Of a stretch of 64,000 nucleotides of DNA, positions 25,201 through 34,046 are shown piece by piece. Numbering within the stretch: position 1 is the first letter of the stretch; the number at the start of each line of letters is the position of its first letter. The notes under the pieces were generated by a model. It was not told the DNA's origin. It saw nothing but the letters and a program-made list of their open reading frames with translations, and ran no database searches. Source of the DNA: Amycolatopsis marina (GTDB taxonomy: Bacteria > Actinomycetota > Actinomycetes > Mycobacteriales > Pseudonocardiaceae); the NCBI RefSeq assembly GCF_900111885.1, contig NZ_FOKG01000006.1, forward strand, positions 281,691 to 345,690, written 5' to 3'. A program made the position numbers and the translations under genes.

Positions 25201-26279
25201 GCGGACGCAGGGGCCGGAGTCCACTGCCGCCGGACCTCCGCGGCCGTGACCGCGGTGACCGTGCGCTCGCGCCCCTGCCCGCGGTCGTGCGCGTCTACGA
25301 GCAGTTGTCCAGGATCAGCGGACGGCGCAGGCCGCCGGTCACCGCCGTGGACAGGGACCTGCGGCTGGTGATCACCCGGATCGCCGTGGAGGCCGAGGAC
25401 GTGGTGAGTCTCCAGCTGGCGCGGCCGGACGGGAGCGCGCTGCCGTTCTGGCGGCCCGGCGCCCACATCGATGTCGTGCTGCCTTCGGGCAGAGTCCGCC
25501 AGTACTCGTTGTGCGGCGACACGCACGACCGCACCCGGTACCGCATCGCGGTGCGGCGGATCGACGAAGGTGGTGGCGGGTCCACAGAGGTGCACGAGGC
25601 ACTGAAACCGGGCGCCGAGCTGACGGTGCGCGGGCCGCGCAACGCCTTCCCGTTCGTCCCCGCGCGGTCCTACCTGTTCATCGCGGGCGGAATCGGCATC
25701 ACCCCCATCCTGCCCATGGTGCGCTCGGCGCGGGCCGAGGGCGCGGACTGGCGGCTGGTGTACACCGGCCGCTCCCCCGGCACCATGCCGTTCACCGGGG
25801 AACTCGCCAGTTACGGCGAGCGCGTGTGGCTGCGCCCGGACACCGAGTACGGAGTCCCTGCCTCCGGGGCCGAACTACTGGAACACGCGCCGGCCGGGGC
25901 GGCCGTGTACTGCTGTGGACCGCCACCGATGATCGCCGGTGTCCGGGTGGACCTGGCGCGCGGCCCAGCCCGGCCCGTGCACTACGAACGGTTCGCCGCG
26001 GCCCCTGTCGTCGACGGGAGACCGTTCCGGCTGCGACTGGCCCGCTCCGGCCGCGAACTGACCGTGCCTGCCGACCGCACCGCGTTGGAGGTGGTGCGGG
26101 AGGTGTTGCCCGATGTCGCGTACTCGTGCAGGCAGGGTTTCTGCCGGACCTGTGTGGTCCGGGTACTCCACGGGGAGGTGGACCACCGCGACGCGGCGCT
26201 GACCGACACCGAACGCTCGGACAGCATGCTGGTCTGCGTGTCCAGGGCACGCCACGACGAGCTGATCCTGGATCTCTGA
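25197..26279 (+). CDS. PDR/VanB-family ferredoxin reductase with C-terminal 2Fe-2S domain
   Basis: A 360-residue electron-transfer protein. A flavin domain (GAHIDVVLPSGRVRQYSLCG), an NAD(P) domain (YLFIAGGIGITPILPM, then VYCCGPPPMI) and a plant-type ferredoxin with C-x4-C-x2-C (SCRQGFCRTC) and a distal Cys (LVCVSR) follow in that order, as in vanillate demethylase reductases. It would pass electrons from NAD(P)H to a partner oxygenase; the adjacent di-iron protein is the obvious candidate because the FAD monooxygenase needs no separate reductase. The GTG overlaps the previous stop by four bases. Confidence 0.9.
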   Translation: MSGRRGRSPLPPDLRGRDRGDRALAPLPAVVRVYEQLSRISGRRRPPVTAVDRDLRLVITRIAVEAEDVVSLQLARPDGSALPFWRPGAHIDVVLPSGRVRQYSLCGDTHDRTRYRIAVRRIDEGGGGSTEVHEALKPGAELTVRGPRNAFPFVPARSYLFIAGGIGITPILPMVRSARAEGADWRLVYTGRSPGTMPFTGELASYGERVWLRPDTEYGVPASGAELLEHAPAGAAVYCCGPPPMIAGVRVDLARGPARPVHYERFAAAPVVDGRPFRLRLARSGRELTVPADRTALEVVREVLPDVAYSCRQGFCRTCVVRVLHGEVDHRDAALTDTERSDSMLVCVSRARHDELILDL

Positions 26280-26352
26280 GCGCCCACATCGGGTCAACTC
26301 GTGCACAACCCCCTCCAGCCGGGCGTGTCACGCTGGTATCTATCGGCCGCTC

Positions 26353-27690
26353 ATGGTGGAAGATGTCCCGGTGCATCCGCCCCAGACAGCACCAACTCCA
26401 GCAGCTCCGACCCCCGACCACGTCGACAGCCTCGCCGCGGTGCTCGACCTCGTCCGCTCCGGGACCGCGACGACACGACCGGAGATCGGCCGGAAGTCCG
26501 GTCTCGGCCGGACCGTTGTGACGCAGCGGGTCAACCAGCTCACCGACTGCGGCCTGCTAGAGGAAGGACCGCTGGGTCCCTCAAGTGGCGGCAGGGCTCC
26601 CCGGGAACTGCGCTTCCGCGCGCACGCCGGAGTGGTGCTCGCTGCCGAACTGGGCGCGACCAGCGTGACGGTCGGAGTGGCTGACCTCGCCGGGCAGATC
26701 CTCACCCAGCTCGAGGAACCGACGGATATCGCGCTCGGCCCCGATCAGGTTCTCGGGCACGTGGAGGAACTGTTCGACCGGCTGCTCGCCCAGGTCACCG
26801 CGAGCACAGGCGGCAGTTCGACGGCGACCTGGGGAATCGGCATCGGCCTACCCGGTCCGGTCGAGTTCGCCACCGGACGGCCCAGCGCACCGCCGATCAT
26901 GCCGGGCTGGGACGGGTATCCGGTCCGTGACCGGCTCGCCCGCCGGTTCAACGCGCCGGTGTGGGTGGACAACGAGGTGAACACGATGGCCCTCGGCGAA
27001 CTGAGGGCGGGATCGGCCAAGGGTGAGCGGGACATCCTCTACGTCAAGATCGGTACCGGGATCGGGGCCGGTCTCATCTCCGGTGGCCAGTTGCACCGGG
27101 GCAGTCAGGGCTGCGCGGGAGACATCGGCCATGCCGCGGTCACCGAGGACACCAGCGTGGTGTGCCGCTGCGGCAACACCGGCTGCCTCGAGGCCTTCGC
27201 CGGTGGCGCCGCGCTCGCGCGTGAGGGGCTCGCGGCCGCGGAGGAGGGCCGCAGTGAGTTCCTCGCCAGGGTGCTCGCCGAGAGCGGCACCGTACGGGCC
27301 GTGGACATCTCCCGTGCGGCACAGAGCGGCGACCGGACGTCCGTCGCGCTGCTAACCCAGGCGGGCAGGCTGGTCGGCAGCCTGCTGGCGACGCTGGTCA
27401 GCTTCTACAACCCGGCGCTGGTGATCATCGGCGGCGGGGTGGCCGGAGCGGGCGACCTGCTGCTGGCCGCGGTGCGCGAGTCGGTCTACCGCCGGTCGCT
27501 GCCACTGGCCACCCGCGAACTCCGCATCTCCCGTTCCACCCTGAGCGACCAGGCGGGCCTGGTGGGTGCGGCCTTCATGGTGATCGACGAACTGTTCACC
27601 CCGGAACGGCTTGGGCGCTGGGTGGAGATCGGCTCGCCTGCCGGGTTTCCGGAGCTCGTCGACGTTCCACTGCGAACGCCGGTCCTTTAA
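26353..27690 (+). CDS. ROK-family transcriptional regulator
   Basis: A 445-residue ROK protein with an N-terminal winged helix (PEIGRKSGLGRTVVTQRVNQL, residues 36-56; key part TVVTQRVNQL) and a sugar-kinase-like fold. The ROK zinc motif is seen as CRCGNTGCLEAF and the sugar/ATP site as KIGTGIGAGLISGG. Such proteins are NagC/XylR-like repressors that sense sugars, and some are glucokinases; the N-terminal helix-turn-helix argues for a regulator. No sugar operon adjoins it, so its targets are unknown. Confidence 0.85.
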   Translation: MVEDVPVHPPQTAPTPAAPTPDHVDSLAAVLDLVRSGTATTRPEIGRKSGLGRTVVTQRVNQLTDCGLLEEGPLGPSSGGRAPRELRFRAHAGVVLAAELGATSVTVGVADLAGQILTQLEEPTDIALGPDQVLGHVEELFDRLLAQVTASTGGSSTATWGIGIGLPGPVEFATGRPSAPPIMPGWDGYPVRDRLARRFNAPVWVDNEVNTMALGELRAGSAKGERDILYVKIGTGIGAGLISGGQLHRGSQGCAGDIGHAAVTEDTSVVCRCGNTGCLEAFAGGAALAREGLAAAEEGRSEFLARVLAESGTVRAVDISRAAQSGDRTSVALLTQAGRLVGSLLATLVSFYNPALVIIGGGVAGAGDLLLAAVRESVYRRSLPLATRELRISRSTLSDQAGLVGAAFMVIDELFTPERLGRWVEIGSPAGFPELVDVPLRTPVL

Positions 27691-27748
27691 GGTTCCGCAC
27701 AAATCTCATTTCAACAACCTACTGGCGGGTTTCGCCAAATCTGGAGCG

Positions 27749-28387
27749 ATGCCAGCACGCGAACAATCCGCGACCCGTGTCTACGGCGGCCGCACAGCCG
27801 CCGACCGCAGGGCCGAACGCAGGCAACGCCTGCTCGACGCGGGACTCGAGCTTTTCGGCACGGAAGGTTACGCGGCCACCTCGATCGAGAAGCTGTGCGC
27901 CGCGGCCGGGGTGTCGACCCGCAACTTCTACGAGGAGTTCAGCGGCCGTGAAGCGCTGCTGATGGCCCTGCACGACGACGTGATCGCGCGGGCGGTCTCG
28001 GCGGTGGCCGTCGCGTTCGCCGACGCGGGCGACGGTGGCGTCCCCGTGCGGGTGAAGCTGGCAGTACGCGCGTATCTCACCACCACCGCGGCCGATCCAC
28101 GCTGGGCTCGCCTGTCCTATGTAGAGGTCATCGGGGTCAGTGCCGCCGTGGAACAACACCGGCTCGCGTGGCGCGAACGGTGGGTGGAGCTGCTCGTCGC
28201 AGAGGCGGAAGGTGCGGTCGTGCGTGGTGAGGCGGCGCCGCGTGACTTCCGGCTGGGGGCGGTCGCCCTGATCGGCGCCGTCAACGAACTGGTCTATCAC
28301 TGGTCGCGCGGCGGGCACCGGATTCCCATCGAGGACGTGATCGACGAGGTGGTGCGGCTGGCGACCGCGGTGATCACCGCAACCTGA
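27749..28387 (+). CDS. TetR-family transcriptional regulator
   Basis: A 212-residue TetR-type repressor: the DNA-binding domain is residues about 20-70 (RQRLLDAGLELFGTEGYAAT, then GVSTRNFYEEFSGREALL), followed by a variable ligand-binding helical domain. The ATG at 27749 gives the usual short N-terminal tail; a longer in-frame reading overlaps the ROK gene and is rejected. It lies 58 bases after the ROK gene and is convergent with the M1 peptidase gene. It may control the monooxygenase operon, but this is not shown. Confidence 0.85.
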   Translation: MPAREQSATRVYGGRTAADRRAERRQRLLDAGLELFGTEGYAATSIEKLCAAAGVSTRNFYEEFSGREALLMALHDDVIARAVSAVAVAFADAGDGGVPVRVKLAVRAYLTTTAADPRWARLSYVEVIGVSAAVEQHRLAWRERWVELLVAEAEGAVVRGEAAPRDFRLGAVALIGAVNELVYHWSRGGHRIPIEDVIDEVVRLATAVITAT

Positions 28388-28422
28388 GCTGGCGTCGCGT
28401 CAGCGGTGTCGTCGGCGTGTCG

Positions 28423-29760
28423 TCAGTGGCGCGGCGGTTCCGGCAACCGGGCCTCGTCCAGCCAGCCGGCGAAAAAGCCGGTCAGGGACTCCCCCGCCGA
28501 CTGCTCGGCGAGCGTGACGAACTGCCGTGTGGTGACTGTGCCGTGCCGGTGCCGGGAGGTCCATTCCCGCAGCAGCGCGAAGAACACCTCGTCACCCAGC
28601 CTCCCCCGCAGTGCGTGCAGGGTCAGCGCTCCGCGCTTGTACACCCGTTCGTCGAACATCGCGGCGACGCCGGGGTCGGCGATCCGCAGGTCCGCGGGGG
28701 CGCCGGCGAGAAGGGAATGCCAGCGGCGCGCGTGTGCCCCTGCCCGCTCACCGCCTGACTCCTCCGACCACAACCACTCGGCGTAGGTCGCGAAGCCCTC
28801 GTTGAGCCAGATGTGCCGCCAGTCCGCGACGCTCAGGCTGTTGCCGAACCACTGGTGGGCGAGCTCGTGCACGGCAAGCCGCTCGTGCGTGCGCCGCCCG
28901 TCCACATGGTTCGCGCCGAAGACGGACATCCCCTGCGCCTCGATCGGGTCGTCCAGCTCGTCGTCGGCCACCACCACCACGTACTCATCGAACGGGTAAG
29001 GACCGAAGTAGCGCTGCAACGCGGCCATGATCGCGCCGTGCCTGCCGAAGTCCGCCGTGAACAGGCGCCGCAGACGCCCGGGCACCGCGGCCCGCTGGAG
29101 CACCCCGCCCCCGTCCAGTTCCACCTCGTCGTACTGTCCTATCTGCACACCCATGAGGTAGGTGGAGGTCGGTTCGGTGCGCTCGTAGACCCACGTCGTC
29201 GTACTGGCCGCACGTCTGCGCGACACCAGTTTTCCGGTCACGAGGACGGTGTACGGCGAGGAGGTCGTGACCGCGACCCGGTAAGCCGCCTTGTCCGCAG
29301 GATGGTCGTTGCACGGAAACCAGGACGGGGCGCCGACCGGCTGGCTGGCGACCAGCGCGCCGTCGGTCAGCTCGTCCCAGCCGATGTCGCCCCACCGGCC
29401 GCCGACCGGCCGCGGGTTGCCGACGTAGCGAACCTCCACGATGAACTCGGCATCGGCCGCGACGGGCCGTGCCGGCGTGATCCGCAGCTTCAGCCCGCTC
29501 CTGCCGAACTTCGCGGGCCTGCCGTCCACCAGCACCCTGCGCACGGTGAAGCCGGACAGGTCGAGACTGAACCGGGACAGCGCCTGTGTCGCGAGCGCGG
29601 TGATCCTGGCCCTGCCGGAGAGCCGGTTCGGCCCGATCCGGTAGTCCAGTTCGAGATCGTAGTGGCGAACCCGATAGCCGCCGTTACCGTGCCCAGGCAG
29701 ATAGGAGTCGCCCGAGGTTTCCGCACCCGGCTCCGGCCGGACGTTCTTCGCCGTGCTCAC
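28423..29760 (-). CDS. M1-family zinc aminopeptidase
   Basis: A 445-residue gluzincin peptidase, much shorter than PepN (about 870). The zinc site is complete: HELAH in VHELAHQWFGN and the third ligand E 18 residues on in LNEGFATYAEW. The exopeptidase motif is degenerate (EAQGMSVFG in place of GAMEN). No signal peptide is visible. Its GTG overlaps the stop of the Pls-like synthetase by four bases (GTGA), so the two are made together. In epsilon-poly-lysine producers the polymer-degrading enzymes are described as zinc aminopeptidases, so it may trim the synthetase product. Confidence 0.88.
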   Translation of the reverse strand: MSTAKNVRPEPGAETSGDSYLPGHGNGGYRVRHYDLELDYRIGPNRLSGRARITALATQALSRFSLDLSGFTVRRVLVDGRPAKFGRSGLKLRITPARPVAADAEFIVEVRYVGNPRPVGGRWGDIGWDELTDGALVASQPVGAPSWFPCNDHPADKAAYRVAVTTSSPYTVLVTGKLVSRRRAASTTTWVYERTEPTSTYLMGVQIGQYDEVELDGGGVLQRAAVPGRLRRLFTADFGRHGAIMAALQRYFGPYPFDEYVVVVADDELDDPIEAQGMSVFGANHVDGRRTHERLAVHELAHQWFGNSLSVADWRHIWLNEGFATYAEWLWSEESGGERAGAHARRWHSLLAGAPADLRIADPGVAAMFDERVYKRGALTLHALRGRLGDEVFFALLREWTSRHRHGTVTTRQFVTLAEQSAGESLTGFFAGWLDEARLPEPPRH

Positions 29761-32700
29761 GCGCGGCGGCCTCCTGCCTCCGGCCATGCCGAGATCGCGT
29801 TCCCGAGCCAGCGGGAGTCGGCGGGCACCGCATCGCCCCTGGTAACCAGCGAGCCTGGGCCGACCGTCGTCCGCGCGCCGATGCTCGCGCCCGGCAGCAC
29901 GATGCCGTGCGGACCGAGGGTCGCACCGTCGTCCAGGGTCACCCGGTCCATGCTCATGATCCGGTCGTGGAACAGGTGCGTCTGCACCACACACCCGCGG
30001 TTGACCGTCGCACCCGCGCCGAGCCGCACCAGGTCCGCCTCGGGCAGCCAGTAGGTTTCCAGCCAGACCCCGCGGCCGATTTGCGCGCCCATGGTGCGCA
30101 GCCAGGCCGGCAGCAGTGGTGTGCCGCCGACCGAACCCACCAGCCAGGGCACAGCGAGGACCTCGACGAACGTGTCGGCCAGTTCGCCGCGCCAGACGAA
30201 CGAGCTCCACAGTGGATGCTCGACCGTTCGGAACCTGCCGACCAGCAGCCATTTCGCCGCCGTGGTGACGGCGCAGGCCAGCACCCCGGCGGCGAGCAAC
30301 ACGGCTCCGGAGAGCAGAGCGGCCACCCAGATCCCGAAAGCCAGGTGCAGCGCCTGCAACGCGGCTGCGGTCAGCACGACCAGCGCGACCGCGCAGCAGA
30401 CGGGAACGATCCGGCACAGCTCGACGGCGGCCCTGGCGAGCCGGAGCCGCTGCGCGGGCCGGAACGTGCGACCCGCGTCGGCGGCCTCGACGGCCCTGCG
30501 CAGGGGCATCGGCGGCATACCCAGATAGGAGGAGCCCTTCTTCGCCTTCGCCGGAGTGGAGGAAAGCACCCCGACCAGTCCACGTTTGGGGACGGAACGC
30601 CCGGGGGCGGTCATTCCGGAGTTGCCGAGGAACGCACGCTTACCGATCCTCGCCGGGGCGACGTGCAACCAGCCGCTGCCGAGTTCGTAGGTGGCGACCA
30701 TGGTGTCGTCGGCGAGGAAAGCTCCGTTGTCCACAGTGGTCATGCTGGGCAGCGCCAGCAACGTGGAGATCTCGACGTCGCGCCCGACCCGCGCGCCGAG
30801 CAGGCGCAGCCACACCGGGGTGAAGAGGCTGGCGTACAGCGGGAACAGCCCGACCCTGGCCATGGCCATGAGTCGTTCGGTGGCCCACACCTGCCACGCC
30901 GTCCTGCCGTGCACCGGGTGGTAGCCCTCGGCAAGGCCGAGGCTGAGCGCGCGTACACCGGTCAGCACCAGCAGCGCGTAGCCGACGAGGTAACACAGGG
31001 CCGCCACGGGCGCGAAGGCGAGCGCCGAGCCGAGCGCGGAACCCAGGTCCGGCGTGCCCGTGACAGCGGCCGCGAGCACGACAACGGCCGGTACGGCGGC
31101 CAGCACCGGCACCAGGCCGAGCAGGACCGACGTGCCGCCATAGGTCCAGGCCCAGCGCCGGGACCTGGGTGGACGGCCGGGCGGCCACGCCAGTGCGTTC
31201 TTGTGTTCCTGCCGGGCGGGCGAGCCCGCCCAGCGCTGCCCGGCCGGTACGGCACCGAGCACCGTGGAGCCGGCCGCGATTTCCGCGCCCTTGCCGATCC
31301 TGACTCCGGGAAACAGCGTGCTGCGGGCGCCGACCCTGGCACCCGCACCGATTCTGATCTTGCCGATGTGCACGACGTCGCCGTCCACCCAGTAACCGGA
31401 GAGGTCGGACTCCGGCTCGATCGCCACGCCACGACCGAGTTTCAGCATTCCGGTGACCGGCGGCGGTGAGTGCAGGTCGACGTCACTGCCCACCTTCGCA
31501 CCGAGCGCGCGGGCGTAGTGCGTCATCCAGGACGCCCCGGACACCCCGCTGGCCCCACTGACGTCCGCCAGCTTCTGCGCGGCCCAGAGACGCAGGTGCA
31601 CCCGGCCTCCACGCGGGTAGCTGCCGGGGCGAACCCCGCGCAGCAGCAGGCGAGCGCCGCCAGCGGAGATCGCGATCCGGCCCGCGGGGCTGAACAGCAG
31701 CACCCACGCGACGACGAGCGACCACCACGGCACGGCCGGTGCCCACGCCGCACCGGCGGCCCCGGCAATCAGGGTGGAGACGCCCGCGACGGCGGTGGTC
31801 CAGCGCAGGCCGACCAGGGTCAGCATGGGGAGCAGGAGCAGGCACTGCAGCGCGCCGGCGCGGCGCGGTACCGGGGAGATCCGGCGCTGCTCGGTGGTCG
31901 CCGCGTCCAGAGCGTCGAGCGTTTTCGCCAGCGCGGCCAGCCGTGGGTTCTGGTAGATGTCGGTGACCGACACCTGGGGGTACCGAGTCCGGATCCGGGC
32001 GACGAGCTGCGCCGCGGTGAGACTGCCGCCACCGCTGGTGAAGAAGTCGGCCTTGCGGTCGGTCACCGTGACGCCGAGAATCTCGGCCCAGCCCTCGGCC
32101 AGCCAGGCCTCGGTCCCGGTGAGGCCCGCGGTGGTGCCCCGCATCGCGTCCGGCAGCGGCCACGGCAGTGCGGCCCGGTCCACCTTGCCGGAGGTGCGGG
32201 TCGGCAACTCCTCGACGACCGCGATCAGCGGCACCAGTGCGGCAGGCAGTCGTTCCCGTAGCAGCGCGGTGGCCGCGCGCTGGTCGAAACCGGTTCCACG
32301 GCCCTCGATGGTGGCGACGTAGCCGACCAGGATCTGGTTGCCCGCCGCCGTGGTGCGCACCGCGGCGGCCGCACCGGCCACTCCCGGCAGTGCCTGCAGC
32401 GCCGCGTCCACCTCGCCGAGTTCGATGCGCCTGCCGCCGAGTTTGACCTGCTCGTCGGCCCTGCCGATGAAGACGAGGCCCTCCGGCTCGGCCCGCACGA
32501 CATCACCGCTGCGGTAGGCACGCCGCCACCCGAGGGCGGGCAGGCAGCCGAACTTCTCGGCGTCCTTGGCCGGATCCAGGTAGCGGGCCAGTCCGGCACC
32601 GCCGATGACGAGCTCCCCGGTGTGCCCCATGGGCACCGGTTCACCGAGCTCGTCGACGACGGCCAGCTGCCAGCCGAGCAACGGCAGGCCGATCCGGACG

Positions 32701-33737
32701 GGGCCCTCGCCGGTCAGCTGTGCGGCGCAGGCCACCACGGTGGTCTCGGTGGGCCCGTAGGTGTTCCACACCTCGCGCCCCTCGACGGCCATGCGCTCTG
32801 CGAGTTCGGGCGGGCAGGCCTCCCCGCCGAAGATCAGCAGCCGTACGTCGTCGAGCGCTTCGACGGGCCAGAGCGCGGCCAGCGTCGGCACGGTGGAGAC
32901 CACGGAGATCCGCTGCGCGACCAGCCAGGGGCCGAGATCGACCCCGGTCCGCACCAGCGAGCGCGGCGCGGGCACGAGGCAGGCGCCGTGCCGCCACGCG
33001 AGCCACATCTCCTCGCAGGAGGCGTCGAACGCGACGGAAAGCCCGGCGAGCACGCGGTCGCCGGGACCGATCGGCTCGTCGGCCAGAAAGAGTTCGGCCT
33101 CCGCGTCGACGAAGGCCGCGGCCGAGCCGTGGCTGACGGCGACGCCCTTGGGCTTTCCGGTGGATCCCGAGGTGAAGATGATCCAGGCGTCGTCACCAGG
33201 GCCTGCCCTGCCCTGGCGGCCGCCAGGGGCGGTCGAGCGCGCCGTCAGTGTGCCGCCGTCACCGACGACGGCGCAGACGCCCGCCTCACCGAATACGAGG
33301 TCGGCCCGTTCCTGCGGGTCGTCGGCGTCCACCGGCACATACGCCGCGCCTGCGGCGAGCACCGCGAGGATCGCGACGTAGAGCTCGGCGGTCCCGGACG
33401 AGACGCGCACGCCCACCCGGTCCCCGATACCGACTCCGGCCGCCGCCAAGCGTGCCCGGACGCTGTCGATCTCGTCGGCCAGCGCCCGGTAGGTGAGCAC
33501 CGTGGTGCCGTCGTCGATCGCCGCCGCCCCCGGCCACCGCGCCGCGGTGGCCCCGAGGATGTCGAGCAGGGTGCGCTGGGCCGGCGCGATTCCGGACCAG
33601 TAGAGCGCACGGTCGGTGGACGGGACGAGCGTGGTGGCCGGAGCGAACTCCGGTTCGGCGACCAGGGTCATCGGACCGCCGCGCACACCGTGTACCGCAC
33701 AACCCGGACAGTCCTGTAGCCCATAACTCACCCTCAC
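29757..33737 (-). CDS. Pls/PosA-type single-module NRPS (homo-poly-amino-acid synthetase-like)
   Basis: A 1326-residue membrane-bound nonribosomal peptide synthetase, close in size and plan to epsilon-poly-L-lysine synthetase. The adenylation domain (about 50-525) has LTYRAL, FTSGSTGKPKGVAVSHG, NTYGPTETT, YRSGD and the catalytic Lys in RTSGKVDR (K518). The carrier domain follows with the phosphopantetheine Ser in SGGGSLTAAQL (S572). From about 640 on, pairs of membrane helices alternate with three hexapeptide-repeat-like soluble domains, as in Pls. No thioesterase or ordinary condensation domain is present. The amino acid used is not predictable here. An N-terminal CPGC motif (residues 10-13) is odd; M23 is an alternative start. 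Confidence 0.88.
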   Translation of the reverse strand: MRVSYGLQDCPGCAVHGVRGGPMTLVAEPEFAPATTLVPSTDRALYWSGIAPAQRTLLDILGATAARWPGAAAIDDGTTVLTYRALADEIDSVRARLAAAGVGIGDRVGVRVSSGTAELYVAILAVLAAGAAYVPVDADDPQERADLVFGEAGVCAVVGDGGTLTARSTAPGGRQGRAGPGDDAWIIFTSGSTGKPKGVAVSHGSAAAFVDAEAELFLADEPIGPGDRVLAGLSVAFDASCEEMWLAWRHGACLVPAPRSLVRTGVDLGPWLVAQRISVVSTVPTLAALWPVEALDDVRLLIFGGEACPPELAERMAVEGREVWNTYGPTETTVVACAAQLTGEGPVRIGLPLLGWQLAVVDELGEPVPMGHTGELVIGGAGLARYLDPAKDAEKFGCLPALGWRRAYRSGDVVRAEPEGLVFIGRADEQVKLGGRRIELGEVDAALQALPGVAGAAAAVRTTAAGNQILVGYVATIEGRGTGFDQRAATALLRERLPAALVPLIAVVEELPTRTSGKVDRAALPWPLPDAMRGTTAGLTGTEAWLAEGWAEILGVTVTDRKADFFTSGGGSLTAAQLVARIRTRYPQVSVTDIYQNPRLAALAKTLDALDAATTEQRRISPVPRRAGALQCLLLLPMLTLVGLRWTTAVAGVSTLIAGAAGAAWAPAVPWWSLVVAWVLLFSPAGRIAISAGGARLLLRGVRPGSYPRGGRVHLRLWAAQKLADVSGASGVSGASWMTHYARALGAKVGSDVDLHSPPPVTGMLKLGRGVAIEPESDLSGYWVDGDVVHIGKIRIGAGARVGARSTLFPGVRIGKGAEIAAGSTVLGAVPAGQRWAGSPARQEHKNALAWPPGRPPRSRRWAWTYGGTSVLLGLVPVLAAVPAVVVLAAAVTGTPDLGSALGSALAFAPVAALCYLVGYALLVLTGVRALSLGLAEGYHPVHGRTAWQVWATERLMAMARVGLFPLYASLFTPVWLRLLGARVGRDVEISTLLALPSMTTVDNGAFLADDTMVATYELGSGWLHVAPARIGKRAFLGNSGMTAPGRSVPKRGLVGVLSSTPAKAKKGSSYLGMPPMPLRRAVEAADAGRTFRPAQRLRLARAAVELCRIVPVCCAVALVVLTAAALQALHLAFGIWVAALLSGAVLLAAGVLACAVTTAAKWLLVGRFRTVEHPLWSSFVWRGELADTFVEVLAVPWLVGSVGGTPLLPAWLRTMGAQIGRGVWLETYWLPEADLVRLGAGATVNRGCVVQTHLFHDRIMSMDRVTLDDGATLGPHGIVLPGASIGARTTVGPGSLVTRGDAVPADSRWLGNAISAWPEAGGRRA

Positions 33738-34046
33738 TGCGGAGTAGCTCGGAGTCGATCGGGCCGGTCCTCAGCGGTGGGGCGCCCGTAACAGTGATCC
33801 AGAATACGCCAGGTGAACAAAAGATTGCGCCAGGGTCTCAAACGAGTGCCCAACCTCACCCGCGCAGATGGTCTGAGCGTCTGCAAGTACCACCAAGCAG
33901 GGTCAAACTCGTCGCCAACCGCTACCAAGCCGGCGCGGCGCCGACCAGGCTTGGTAGCGGTTGAGGGAGAAGTCGATCTTGCTTGGTGGTACTTGCAGAC
34001 GCACCAGACGAGTGCGGGAGGGCTGGGGTGCCGATGGCGGTGGCCG
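33738..34046. repeat. Intergenic region with a 126-bp nested inverted repeat
   Basis: Between der and the synthetase gene. The outer arms 33877-33899 and 33980-34002 are a perfect 23-base inverted repeat (GCGTCTGCAAG... / ...CTTGCAGACGC). Inside lies a second perfect 15-base pair, 33917-33931 and 33948-33962 (AACCGCTACCAAGCC / GGCTTGGTAGCGGTT), and the centre is an 11-base palindrome GGCGC-G-GCGCC. The parts between the arms do not pair. It could be a complex terminator for der, a MITE-like element or a structured RNA. The rest of the gap shows nothing else. Confidence 0.75.

Noticed and set aside
29760..30417. N-terminal extension of the M1 peptidase to 664 residues
   Set aside because: The added part is out-of-frame reading of the Pls-like gene; the GTGA overlap at 29760 is the natural start.
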